Source: JAJXSS01 sp964547135
GTDB lineage: Bacteria > Planctomycetota > Phycisphaerae > Phycisphaerales > Phycisphaeraceae
Length of the DNA: 42,025 nucleotides
Assembly: GCA_964547135.1 (NCBI GenBank)
Contig: CAZJMK010000036.1
Span: forward strand, 1 to 42,025
Reading direction: 5' to 3'
Below are positions 34,313 to 42,025 of this stretch, one piece after another (position 1 is the stretch's first letter; each line of letters begins with the position of its first letter). Both the position numbers and the translations under genes were made by a program. Under the pieces are notes generated by a model, which had not been told where the DNA came from, made no database searches, and saw nothing but the letters and a program-made list of their open reading frames with translations.

Positions 34313-35578
34313 TTACTTCACCGCCTTTTTCAGTGTCGCCGCCAGGTCGGTTTTCTCCCACGTAAACTCCGGCAGCTCACGCCCGAAGTGCCCGTCCTTG
34401 GCGGTCTTTTTGAAAATCGGCCGACGCAGTTTCAAATGTTCAATGATGCCCTTGGGCGTCAGCGGAAAATGCTGACGCACCAGTTTTTCCAAGTCCGCTT
34501 CGGTCAGTCCATCAGCGATGGTCCCGTTGGTGTCGATCCAAATGTTCAACGGTTCGGGGTAGCCGATGGCGTAACTCACCTGCACTTCGCACTGTCTTGC
34601 CAGCCCAGCCTTGACAATATTCTTTGCAATATATCGGCACATGTAAGCTGCCGAGCGATCGACTTTGGTGGGGTCTTTGCCGGAGAAGGCGCCGCCCCCG
34701 TGACGACCGCGTCCGCCGTAGGTATCGACGATGATTTTGCGCCCCGTCAGGCCGCTGTCACCATGCGGTCCGCCGACCAGAAAGCAGCCGGTGGGGTTCA
34801 CATGGCAGGCGATATCACCTTCCGCCAATTTGGGGTTATTGGTTCCCGGACGGATCATCACCAGTTTGCCCTTGATCAAATCGGGTCGCGCTGCTTTCAA
34901 GGTCGGCGCGATGAGCTGATCAATGATGATCTGCCGGGCTTCATCGGTGAAGTAGTCGGGTTTGCCCTTGCGGGTCAGGGTGACCGATTCATCGTGCTGG
35001 GTTGAAAGCACCACGGTGTGAATGCGCACCGGCACGCCGGCCTGATCGTATTCGACGGTCACCTGACTTTTGGCATCGGGCCGCAGCCATTTGATTTTGC
35101 CCGATTCGCGCAACTTGGCGTGATTTTCCACCAGCCGATGCGCCAGGTAAATCGGCAGCGGCATCAGCGTCGGCGTTTCATTGCAGGCAAAACCGAACAT
35201 CATGCCCTGATCGCCCGCACCGCCGGTGTCCACGCCCTGACTGATGTGCGGCGACTGGGCGTGAATGCGACAATCCACCTGGCACGTCGAAGCGGCAAAG
35301 CCGATGTTGGGGTCGGTGTAGCCGATGTCGGTGATCGTCTGGCGAACCAGCTTGTCCACCACTTCACGGGTCAAGGGTGCCTTGGTGGTGATTTCCCCAG
35401 CCACGACCGCCAGGTCCGTCGTCACCATCGTTTCACAAGCCACGCGACTGGTCGGATCGTGACTCAAACAATAGTCCAATATGGTGTCGGAAATCTGATC
35501 GGAAACCTTGTCCGGGTGCCCCATCGAGACCGATTCACTGGTGAAAAGATAACGCCCGTTTTGGCTGGCCACTGTCAT
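34313..35578 (-). CDS. metK: S-adenosylmethionine synthetase
   Basis: The 421-residue protein has FTSESVSMGHPDKVSDQISD, VACETMVTTDLAVVAGEI, the ATP/phosphate loops GGAGDQGMMFGFA and GGRGRHGGGAFSGKDPTKVD, and HVNPTGCFLVGGPHGDSGLT. Together these define MetK, which makes SAM from methionine and ATP. The ATG at 35578 with AAGGGAG just upstream is chosen; an open extension to 35632 lacks homology. No SAM-type riboswitch was recognised in the short leader. Confidence 0.96.
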   Translation of the reverse strand: MTVASQNGRYLFTSESVSMGHPDKVSDQISDTILDYCLSHDPTSRVACETMVTTDLAVVAGEITTKAPLTREVVDKLVRQTITDIGYTDPNIGFAASTCQVDCRIHAQSPHISQGVDTGGAGDQGMMFGFACNETPTLMPLPIYLAHRLVENHAKLRESGKIKWLRPDAKSQVTVEYDQAGVPVRIHTVVLSTQHDESVTLTRKGKPDYFTDEARQIIIDQLIAPTLKAARPDLIKGKLVMIRPGTNNPKLAEGDIACHVNPTGCFLVGGPHGDSGLTGRKIIVDTYGGRGRHGGGAFSGKDPTKVDRSAAYMCRYIAKNIVKAGLARQCEVQVSYAIGYPEPLNIWIDTNGTIADGLTEADLEKLVRQHFPLTPKGIIEHLKLRRPIFKKTAKDGHFGRELPEFTWEKTDLAATLKKAVK

Positions 35579-35705
35579 TGCTCCCTTGGATAGTGGGGTG
35601 AATACGTCAAAATCAGCCCTGTTTTTTACCACGATAGCACAGGGCGGGCAAATGCCGACTGATCATAGGGTTGATCGACCAAATCGGGGTGAAGCTTGTG
35701 TGAAT

Positions 35706-35786
35706 GACGCCGTGCCCTTCAGGGCCGGATGATTGCATGGCGATGTTTTATGGACCGGAATATCCGGGGCTAAAGCCCACGGCGTC
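35706..35786. repeat. GACGCCG cruciform element, copy 2
   Basis: Arms 35706-35730 and 35762-35786 match those of copy 1 (23744-23820) in inverted orientation, including the small hairpins GCCCTTCAGGGC and GGGCTAAAGCCC. The 31-base loop is unrelated to the copy 1 loop. It lies upstream of metK. Confidence 0.85.
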
Positions 35787-35810
35787 ATGATGAATCTTTT
35801 CACCATGGGT

Positions 35811-36785
35811 TCACCGCTGATGCTCTTTCAACCATCGTACATATTCAATAATCGCCTTCCGTGGTTCGTGCTGAGGCGACCAGCCAAGCGCTTTTTTTGT
35901 CGCGGTCACATCCGCACAGGTGTAGTCCTGATAAAAGCTGTACGGGTTGTCGATGTACTGCGGCTGATAACTGCTGCCCAGCGCCTCATTGATCGCTGCG
36001 ATGATGTCGTTGAAACTCGTAGCCTTGCCCGAACCAACGTTGTAAACCCCCGACACCGCCCGCTCGTCCGCCGCAGCCAATGTCGCTTCGACCACATCCT
36101 TTACATACACCTGATCGCGTGCCTGCGACCCATCCGTAAAAATGCGCGGCTGATGCCCGGCCAACATCTGCATCGCCAGTTGATACACCATGCTCGCCAT
36201 TTTGCCCTTGTGCTGCTCCCCCGGCCCAAACACATTGAAATACCGCAAACCCACGACGTGTGCTTCGGGCACATGCGACAGCGAATGCCGCATCATGTTT
36301 TCCATCACCCACTTGGAAAACCCATACACATTGGCCGGCTGACCGGCATCGTCGAGCTTGAAAGGTCGTTTGGCAGCCGTGGCCCCGTTGGCGGCTGTGC
36401 CATAGGTCGCCGCACTCGACGCCCACACCAGCTTGAAGCCCCGTTCCAAAGCCGCCCCCAGCAGCTGATCAAACGGGTCCGCGTTGTCGGTGATCATTTT
36501 GGCTTGATCGGTGACGGTGGTGTCGGTGATCGATGCCAGGTGAAAAACCACCTGCGGGTCAAAATCCTCCACAATTTCATAAAGGTCCAGTTGACTCAGC
36601 GGCCGGGCGATCATTTCACCCCGAAAAGCGGACTTGCCCGTTTCGATGGGGACCAGATTGGCAAAGCTGCCGCTGCGAAAATCATCAATGATGACGACGC
36701 GACATTTGGGGTGACGTTGTTGAATGGTGAGTGCGAGGTTCGAGCCGACAAACCCCGCCCCGCCGGTGATGATGATTCGTTCCAT
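35811..36785 (-). CDS. NAD-dependent epimerase, probably ADP-heptose 6-epimerase
   Basis: The 324-residue short-chain dehydrogenase-type protein has GGAGFVGSNLAL (nucleotide-binding), HLASITDTT, SSAATYG and YGFSKWV (catalytic Tyr-x-x-x-Lys). The sequence YFNVFGPGEQHKGKMASMVY is characteristic of ADP-L-glycero-D-manno-heptose 6-epimerase (HldD/RfaD), which supplies heptose for lipopolysaccharide core. A different sugar epimerase remains possible. The ATG at 36785 is chosen because the Rossmann motif begins four residues later. Confidence 0.85.
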   Translation of the reverse strand: MERIIITGGAGFVGSNLALTIQQRHPKCRVVIIDDFRSGSFANLVPIETGKSAFRGEMIARPLSQLDLYEIVEDFDPQVVFHLASITDTTVTDQAKMITDNADPFDQLLGAALERGFKLVWASSAATYGTAANGATAAKRPFKLDDAGQPANVYGFSKWVMENMMRHSLSHVPEAHVVGLRYFNVFGPGEQHKGKMASMVYQLAMQMLAGHQPRIFTDGSQARDQVYVKDVVEATLAAADERAVSGVYNVGSGKATSFNDIIAAINEALGSSYQPQYIDNPYSFYQDYTCADVTATKKALGWSPQHEPRKAIIEYVRWLKEHQR

Positions 36786-36816
36786 GAAACTGTTGCGCCT
36801 GGGGTTCATAGAGTAA

Positions 36817-36851
36817 GTGGCCAAGTGGTCGAGTGGCCAAGTGGCCGAGTG
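36817..36851. repeat. Octamer array GTGGCCAA/GTGGTCGA
   Basis: Four perfect-period units: GTGGCCAA, GTGGTCGA, GTGGCCAA, GTGGCCGA, plus GTG. It lies in the short gap between the epimerase gene and the LysM gene. Confidence 0.9.
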
Positions 36852-36882
36852 AAAAACAAATCACAATTCAAAAGACACGTCG

Positions 36883-37935
36883 TTACTGTGCGGGGACTTC
36901 GCCCGGTTTGGGCGGAATGATGAGTTTCATGCCGGTGGTGAGTTTGTCGGGGTTGTTGCCGACGATGGGTTTGTTGGCTCGGTAGATCGTCTGCCAGAGT
37001 GCGCCCGATCCGTAGTGTTCCTCCGCGATGATCCAAAAGGTGTCGCCTTCGCGCACGGTGTGGGTTTTACTGCCGATCGGTACGACGATTTCCGAAGGCG
37101 GGTCACTGGGCGAACTGGTGTAAGTTGAAGTCGATGACGAACCACCAGCCGCAGCCTCCGGCAGTTTCACCACATCGCCGATTTTCAAACGATGCGGGTC
37201 CAGGCTTGGGTTAAGTTTGGCGATCTCCGGCCAGCGCGATTCCTTGCCCAAATATTTCTTCGCAATCGAACCCAGCGTGTCACCCGATTCAATTTTGTGT
37301 GTGGTTGGGGTGCCTGCTCCACCGGCTGAACTGAAGCCCGGTGTCAAACCGGTGGGGGTGGCATCAACATTGACGCTCAATGGCAGTGTGCTGCCCGGCG
37401 GGTCGATCAACGGCACCGTCGGTTGCGCGGTGGTCGGAGCGGTGGTGATGTGTTCAGCCGTGCCGGAAAGGGGAGTGGTCGGCCCAGCGGGGTCGGCATT
37501 GCCAATGTTCGTGCCGGGGTTGTTGTTACTGATCGTGGCACCGGGCAATGGCGTGCTGGTCATGCTGTCGGATGGCGAAACTGTCGATGCGGGGTTGGAA
37601 GGTGAAGTCGGCGTCGTGGTTGTTGCTGAAGTTGAATTGGTTGAACTTGTATCAGCCGGAGGCGTTGCAACAGGCGTCGTTTCCGCCACCGCCGGCGACG
37701 CGCCGGGCAGGGCAGCGTAACTGCGATCACCCAAACCCCCCGTCTGGCTCAGCGGCGTCGGCTGGTTCCAGGGTGCGGTGTCGGCGAACATTGCCGAGTC
37801 GGTTGCATCGAGCCGGGCATCGACAGGGGTTGTATCCGCCGGTTCAGCAAACCATGAATAGAGGGTGTAACCCACCAGCCCCAGCCCCACAGCCAACAGC
37901 ACCGCGCCCAGCAGTGAACCCGAACGTTTACGCAT
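36883..37935 (-). CDS. Membrane-anchored protein with two LysM domains
   Basis: A 350-residue protein starting MRKRSGSLLGAVLLAVGLGL, a basic N-terminus with one transmembrane helix. A long Thr/Pro/Ser-rich linker (about 35-225) follows. Two LysM domains close it: THKIESGDTLGSIAKKYLG (about 230-280) and THTVREGDTFWIIAEEHYG (about 295-350). LysM binds peptidoglycan or related glycans, so the protein probably tethers membrane to wall. The start at 37935 is preferred to 37989, which adds a non-conserved leader. No enzymatic domain is visible. Confidence 0.88.
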   Translation of the reverse strand: MRKRSGSLLGAVLLAVGLGLVGYTLYSWFAEPADTTPVDARLDATDSAMFADTAPWNQPTPLSQTGGLGDRSYAALPGASPAVAETTPVATPPADTSSTNSTSATTTTPTSPSNPASTVSPSDSMTSTPLPGATISNNNPGTNIGNADPAGPTTPLSGTAEHITTAPTTAQPTVPLIDPPGSTLPLSVNVDATPTGLTPGFSSAGGAGTPTTHKIESGDTLGSIAKKYLGKESRWPEIAKLNPSLDPHRLKIGDVVKLPEAAAGGSSSTSTYTSSPSDPPSEIVVPIGSKTHTVREGDTFWIIAEEHYGSGALWQTIYRANKPIVGNNPDKLTTGMKLIIPPKPGEVPAQ

Positions 37936-38025
37936 GACAAAACTCCCTGAGTGAAGGGTGGTGATTCTCACAAGTTTAACGCACTGCAACGCTATTGGCC
38001 ATGGGCGTGTCGCATGGTTGCAGTG

Positions 38026-39528
38026 TTACGCCTGCAACCCCAGACGCACGTACTGCTCCGCCGGGGCGTCGGCTTTTTTCATCTCCGCAATCAACAACTC
38101 AATCATGCGTTTTTCAATCGTTGGATCATTGATCGGATTGAGCTGTTGCGGGTCGTTCTGCAGGTCAAACAGCAAGGTTTGCCGAACACCCGGATGCCTG
38201 CCCCAGTATCGACCCGCGTTGATCCGCAACGTTCGACAGCCCTTGGTGAACGACATCGGCTCACTCAACGTGGTTTTGTCTCCCGCCAGTTCGTCCACAC
38301 TGAACCGATTGCGCATGTGCGTGGGCATGAGCGTGTATTCAAACAACGGCTGATTATCATCATTGGCCGCAGCACGCATATAGACATACCGCCCGTCGGT
38401 GACGTTCACCTGACCGCCATGCACACCGAAAATACCCGCCTGCCGGACCGCTTTGTCGTGGGCTACCGTGTCCTTCAAATCGCAACCGGTCATGTCCTTG
38501 GTCCGCTGCACGCCGAAGTATTCCAGCAACGTCGGCCCGATGTCCAACGCCGGTTGCACCAGGGCTTGTCGCCGCTCATTCTGCTTGCCGCTGCGCGGGT
38601 CCCACACAAAGAACGGCGTATGTGCCACCTCCTCATAAAACGGCATCCAAATTTTGGCCCAGCATTCATGTTCGCCCAATAAAAACCCATGATCGGTACA
38701 CACGATCAACATCGTGTCCTTCCATAAATCCAGCCGATCAAAGGTGTCCAGCACATCACCCAGGTACGCATCGCACATGCTCACCAGGGCTGCGTATTCA
38801 ACCCGCAAATGTTCCACCTCGGCCGGCGTTTCACGGACAAAGTCATAATTCGGCCAATCGAACATTTTGCCCCCGGCCTTGCGGTAAGCCTCGTAATGCT
38901 CAGCGTACAGGTCTTTGTATTTTCGCTGGGTGAAAAACGGCTCGTGCGGGTCGAAGGTTTCGATCTGCAAAAACCAGCGATCCTTGTCGTGATGCCGATT
39001 CAGAAAATCAAGCCCGGCTCGCATCGTCTGTGCCTGCGGCTGCAAATGTTCCTCGGTCATGTAAGTACGGTTGGTGCGATCATGATTCGACCAAGGATCC
39101 TCTTTGGCGTTGCGTCCGACCGCGTTTTCCGTGCTGATTTTTACCAGGCTTGGTTTCCAGGCATCGCCTTCCTGTCCGCGGAACGATTCGAACGAGTCAT
39201 AGCGTCCGTGGTAGGTGGCTCCCCCGTCTTCAAAGTAGTGGTAGTGATCGGTGGCCAGATGCGTGTACACGCCGGCCTGACTGAGCATCTGCGGCACCGA
39301 ATCGTCAAAGGGTTCGATGGGGCCCCAACTGCGATGCAGAAAGTTTGGTCTTGCGGTATGCAGATCGCGCCTTGCGGGCATGCAGGGCATCGAGCAGACA
39401 TACGACCGGTCGAAGGTGACGGTACGCTGCGCCAGACGCTGGAAATTGGGGGCATGAATGAACGATCCGCCGTAGGGCGGAAGCATGTGACGATTCAGGG
39501 AATCAAACATCAGCATCACCGCACGCAT
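38026..39528 (-). CDS. Sulfatase family protein
   Basis: The 500-residue protein starts MRAVMLMFDSLNRHMLPPYG and carries the formylglycine motif CMPAR at C49 (PCMPARRDL). Other motifs are QIETFDPHEP, DHGFLLGEH and GDVLDTF. The context DSLNRHMLPPYG suits the sulfatase or phosphonate monoester hydrolase branch rather than arylsulfatase A. An AGGAG site lies seven bases upstream. There is no signal peptide, as with the sulfatase at 16995. Substrate is unknown. Confidence 0.9.
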   Translation of the reverse strand: MRAVMLMFDSLNRHMLPPYGGSFIHAPNFQRLAQRTVTFDRSYVCSMPCMPARRDLHTARPNFLHRSWGPIEPFDDSVPQMLSQAGVYTHLATDHYHYFEDGGATYHGRYDSFESFRGQEGDAWKPSLVKISTENAVGRNAKEDPWSNHDRTNRTYMTEEHLQPQAQTMRAGLDFLNRHHDKDRWFLQIETFDPHEPFFTQRKYKDLYAEHYEAYRKAGGKMFDWPNYDFVRETPAEVEHLRVEYAALVSMCDAYLGDVLDTFDRLDLWKDTMLIVCTDHGFLLGEHECWAKIWMPFYEEVAHTPFFVWDPRSGKQNERRQALVQPALDIGPTLLEYFGVQRTKDMTGCDLKDTVAHDKAVRQAGIFGVHGGQVNVTDGRYVYMRAAANDDNQPLFEYTLMPTHMRNRFSVDELAGDKTTLSEPMSFTKGCRTLRINAGRYWGRHPGVRQTLLFDLQNDPQQLNPINDPTIEKRMIELLIAEMKKADAPAEQYVRLGLQA

Positions 39529-40266
39529 GGGGGAACTCCTAAAAAAGTGGTCAAGTGGCCCAGTGGCCCAGTGGTCAAGTGACTGAATGGTATTCGAAAG
39601 TTAGCGCTGCGATTTATCGCATCATAAAAATTCGTCAAGTGGCCCAGTGGCCCAGTGGTCAAGTGACTGAACCGTATTCGGAAGTTAGCGCCGCGATTTA
39701 TCGCGTCTGGTCGAAGTGGTTGATCGGTTGGTCAGTGAGTCGGTTAATCAGTTGAAGAAGTGGTCGAGTGTAAAAAATAAGCCAACCCGAAACGCCGACG
39801 CAAAGCGTCCGCGCTAAACATTTTGAATCACTCGACCACTTGACCACTTCTATTACACAGGTTACCCGCCTGGACGGGTCAACCCTCAATCTTCATCATC
39901 GCGGACGGCAACCCACGGTTCATGAATTCGTTGGTTTTGACATCAATCATGGCAATCCAGAGAAAGAGTTGAAGCGATCGCATCTTGACCGGGTCGGAAT
40001 CGGTATCATGCCATTCGTAGGGATTTCAGGGGGGATGACGGTACGGCTTTCGTGAGAATGGTCGATACCCGAAAAATCACGACAAGGGGCCAGGGGTAAT
40101 CGGACGGATCGCAGGCCGAATTCGATGGCCGGCAGGCATCGTGAATTGACCCCTCCGGTAACGAATCACCATCTAACTGCTGGTGCTGCGTAATGAAACG
40201 AAGCTTCAATACCGCAGGAGCCGCTCACGACATCCCTCACACCCGGAGTTATATTCGGAGCATTAG
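39529..40266. repeat. Repeat field upstream of the glycosyltransferase-like gene
   Basis: A tandem duplication of a 73-base composite is at 39550-39622 and 39634-39706. Further to the right is a GACGCAAAGCGTC composite (39793-39849). From 39850 to 40266 no recurring repeat is seen. A minus-strand frame of 34 codons ends near 39885; I do not recognise it. Confidence 0.8.
39550..39706. repeat. 73-bp direct repeat of octamer plus palindrome module
   Basis: Each unit is GTCAAGTGGCCCAGTGGCCC, further octamers, AAGTGACTGAA, a variable stretch, GTTAGCGC and the GCGATTTATCGC palindrome. Units start at 39550 and 39634 (period 84) and differ at a few bases, mostly in the variable stretch and palindrome. 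Confidence 0.9.
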
Positions 40267-41223
40267 ATGGGTACGCTGATCGCCTGTACATGCGAGGATC
40301 GCTCCAGCCACAGGGTGGCGCTGAAGTTGTTGGTGGCAAGTCTGCGTCGACACCACCCTGAATTGTCGCTGCATGTTTACGGGGTACTCGAACAGCAGGA
40401 CAGCGGTCAACTCCAGTAATGGCTGCGCGAGCGTGGTGCGGTATTGCGTGAACGGCCGACCGATGCGCTGGCGGGATGGTCGGTGAAACCGGTGGTATTG
40501 CGCGACGTGCTGCAATCCGCACACGATGCTGCGGCGATCTGGCTTGATGCCGATTTGCTCGTGCATCGCCCGTTCCTCGGTCAGTTGAGTGACGATCCTG
40601 ATACGCTGGTGGCAACCGAGGATGTTCACCATGTGCCCGCACCGGGAAGCGCCGCGCGGGTCCAGGGGCTGGGGTGGGCGGAACAGCGTCGTTTCCCTTG
40701 GACGATTAACACCTGTCTCGTTCGAGTCACCCAGGCACATCTGGGACTGCTGGCGGCATGGCAGGATTTGCTGCTTCGTGACGATTTCCAGGCGGCGCAA
40801 CGTCGGCCCATCCTTGAGCGACCGCTCTGGCTGCAGAGCGACCAGGACCTGCTCACAGCGCTGCTGGCATCGAAATTTGACAGCGTACCGGTTCAGTTGC
40901 TGCGCAGCGGAAGGGACATCGTGCATGCGATGGCGGCGAGGTTGTATCCGCCGATTGACCGGTTACGTCATGCGCTGCGGGGAATGCCGGGGCTGGTTCA
41001 TGCAATCGGGTCAAAGCCTTGGCTGGCAGAACAGCGAACGCGCTGGGCAGACCTGTCCATTTATGTGATGCTGGCCCGGCACTACGCCGACGAGTTGGAT
41101 GAGCCAATGTCTTGGACCAACGCTCACAGCACTGCGGGGCGATGGCTGCGAAGGGCATTCTGGCAACATCCAGTGTTGGCCGGACTGCCACTGAGCATAC
41201 TGGCACGACGGCCCAGTGAATAA
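40267..41223 (+). pseudogene. Glycosyltransferase-like gene with one in-frame stop
   Basis: The ATG at 40267 has GGAG seven bases upstream and opens MGTLIACTCEDR. After 50 codons a TAA (40417-40419) interrupts the frame; the sequence then continues in the same frame for 268 codons to 41223. The second part has AAIWLDADLLVHRPF, with a DxD-like metal motif typical of glycosyltransferases, and no other breaks. A single base change (CAA to TAA) would explain this. Restart at TTG 40444 could give a truncated protein. Function by family only; probably a non-functional or recently damaged gene unless the assembly is wrong. Confidence 0.6.
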
Positions 41224-41731
41224 ACCGATTAGCATGAGAGGGCTGTGAAAAAATCACTCTCCCCATGAAAAAGGGATTGACTCACAGCCGTGGCCCCAGG
41301 GGGCGGCTGGGCTACAAACGCCTGGGCCTGTGGGCAGGCGGCTTCGACTGCCCATGGGCGCAAACCCATTTTAATGCTCCTTCCGGACTCGGAGCCACGA
41401 GCGGACACTGGTGTTGCTCAGAGCCACGAGCGGAAGCGAGTGGTTCTTTGAAAAACCAAGAACCGCTCACTACCCAGCCTTTTTCATATTGGGCAAAAGT
41501 AGTGTTGGCTATCAACCCCTTCTCCCTCCGGGAGAGTTGAAAACCTCGCCGTGGCGGGGGTGGCCGAGTGTCGCCGCGGCGACCGAGGCCGGGTGAGGGC
41601 GTGTCTTGAGAATGCCTGATGAACGTGAATGTATGAAGCGAAGACGCCCTCACCCTAACACTACAGCGCAACATTAGCTCAAGTTCTGCGCGTTGCTGAG
41701 CCGATGAAGACCTCCAACGACCAGGAGGTTG
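41224..41731. repeat. Repeat-rich gap with partial hairpin element
   Basis: The segment 41378-41475 is a second copy of the interior of the 15506-15654 element (CTCCTTCCGGACTCGGAGCC, hairpin GAGTGGTTCTT / AAGAACCGCTCAC). CCCCAGGGGGCGGCTGGG is at 41293. A palindrome of the CTCTCC-GGGAGAG type with an extra segment is at 41516-41603, and a broken half copy (CGCCCTCACCCTAAC) ends near 41659. No gene is visible. Confidence 0.8.
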
Positions 41732-41848
41732 ATGATGACCAACGAGGCGGTGGCTGCGCTTGGCGACGACATCGGCATGGTGGGCATCATCGACGAGACC
41801 GGCCACGTCAAGAAGGGCGACAAGACTCCTGGGGTGCAGCGGCAGTAA
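41732..41848 (+). pseudogene. IS701-type transposase remnant
   Basis: The frame reads VGIIDETGHVKKGDKTPGVQ, closely matching the DETG-x-x-K-x-G signature of IS701-family DDE transposases, then ends at TAA. Shifting by one base restores QYLGALGR, the next family motif, so a frameshift is likely. Only about 40 codons of a gene of about 400 remain. It lies 15 bp or more after a broken palindromic repeat and near a tRNA gene. Confidence 0.7.
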
Positions 41849-41968
41849 CCTTGGCGCACTGGGGCGCGATGAACCGGTGGTGATTGACGCCGGTGCAACG
41901 GTACGAAAACCCCTTGATTTAGCGGTTCAACGCAATAGGGTGCGACAGGGTGCGAAGGGAAATGAAAA

Positions 41969-42025
41969 AGCCACCTGCCGGAATCGAACCGGCAACCTGC
42001 GCTTTACAAAAGCGCTGCTCTGCCA
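41969..42025 (-). tRNA. tRNA-Thr(TGT), 3' part
   Basis: On the minus strand the sequence gives the anticodon arm GCGCT-TTTGTAA-AGCGC (anticodon TGT), a T arm GCCGG-TTCGATT-CCGGC and the acceptor 3' side AGGTGGC with T as discriminator. CCA is not encoded. The 5' half lies outside the window. Confidence 0.93.

Noticed and set aside
35579..35705. SAM riboswitch before metK
   Set aside because: I saw no conserved core or terminator pairing in the leader; the region near 35706 is a dispersed cruciform repeat.
40417..40419. Recoding (selenocysteine or pyrrolysine) in the glycosyltransferase-like gene
   Set aside because: The codon is TAA, which is not used for either residue; a nonsense mutation is simpler.

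Overview
The window looks like a chromosomal segment of a planctomycete-like bacterium. The evidence is two sulfatases with the formylglycine motif, a decayed carbohydrate-active locus, an rpsF-ssb-rplI gene order, circularly permuted ATP-grasp/alpha-E genes, and very dense families of intergenic repeats. Phylum assignment is an inference (moderate confidence). Most genes are single-copy housekeeping genes separated by repeat-laden gaps.

Layout. (1) 93-4542: a signalling locus with an HDOD-GGDEF protein on the minus strand, divergent from a receiver-HDOD-receiver-like protein and a small protein resembling a histidine kinase that has lost its ATP-binding motifs. (2) 4826-15454: an amidoligase-type cluster. 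It holds a transglutaminase-like protein, a fused circularly permuted ATP-grasp/alpha-E protein and a large transglutaminase-DUF2126 protein on the minus strand. Divergent from these are a second ATP-grasp and a second alpha-E protein encoded as separate genes. (3) 15506-18488: an inverted-repeat-bounded element, a chimeric pseudogene (start of a beta-helix protein joined to the end of a sialidase-like protein) and a sulfatase. (4) 18803-21855: rpsF, ssb, rplI and clpP with recognisable control elements, then a lipoprotein. (5) 22544-24500, minus strand: a toxin-antitoxin-like pair, pyrE and infC, the last apparently starting at ATC. (6) 24960-31872, minus strand: rseP, dxr and an RNase E/G gene. 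dxr carries about 100 in-frame codons made of the same repeats found between genes. (7) 32376-39528, minus strand: ptsI, metK, a heptose-epimerase-like gene, a LysM protein and a second sulfatase. (8) 39529-42025: a repeat field, a glycosyltransferase-like gene with one in-frame stop, a transposase remnant of the IS701 type, and the 3' part of a tRNA-Thr gene cut by the window end.

The most unusual signal is the repeat system. Arrays of an 8-bp unit (consensus GTGGYCRA) are joined in fixed order to palindromic modules: one around GCGCCGCGATTTATCGCG, another around GACGCTTTGCGTC, and a third of the CCCTCTCC-GGGAGAGG type. Whole composites are duplicated almost exactly at distant sites (20813-20890 and 32281-32358). 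In tandem at one site, a 73-nt composite is repeated. In dxr, two octamer tracts, two palindromes and a TTCGAA-type repeat lie inside the coding sequence without breaking the frame. The GTGGTCGA form of the octamer has no stop codon in any of six frames, which may explain why coding sequence tolerates it. No mobilising enzyme for these repeats is encoded in the window.
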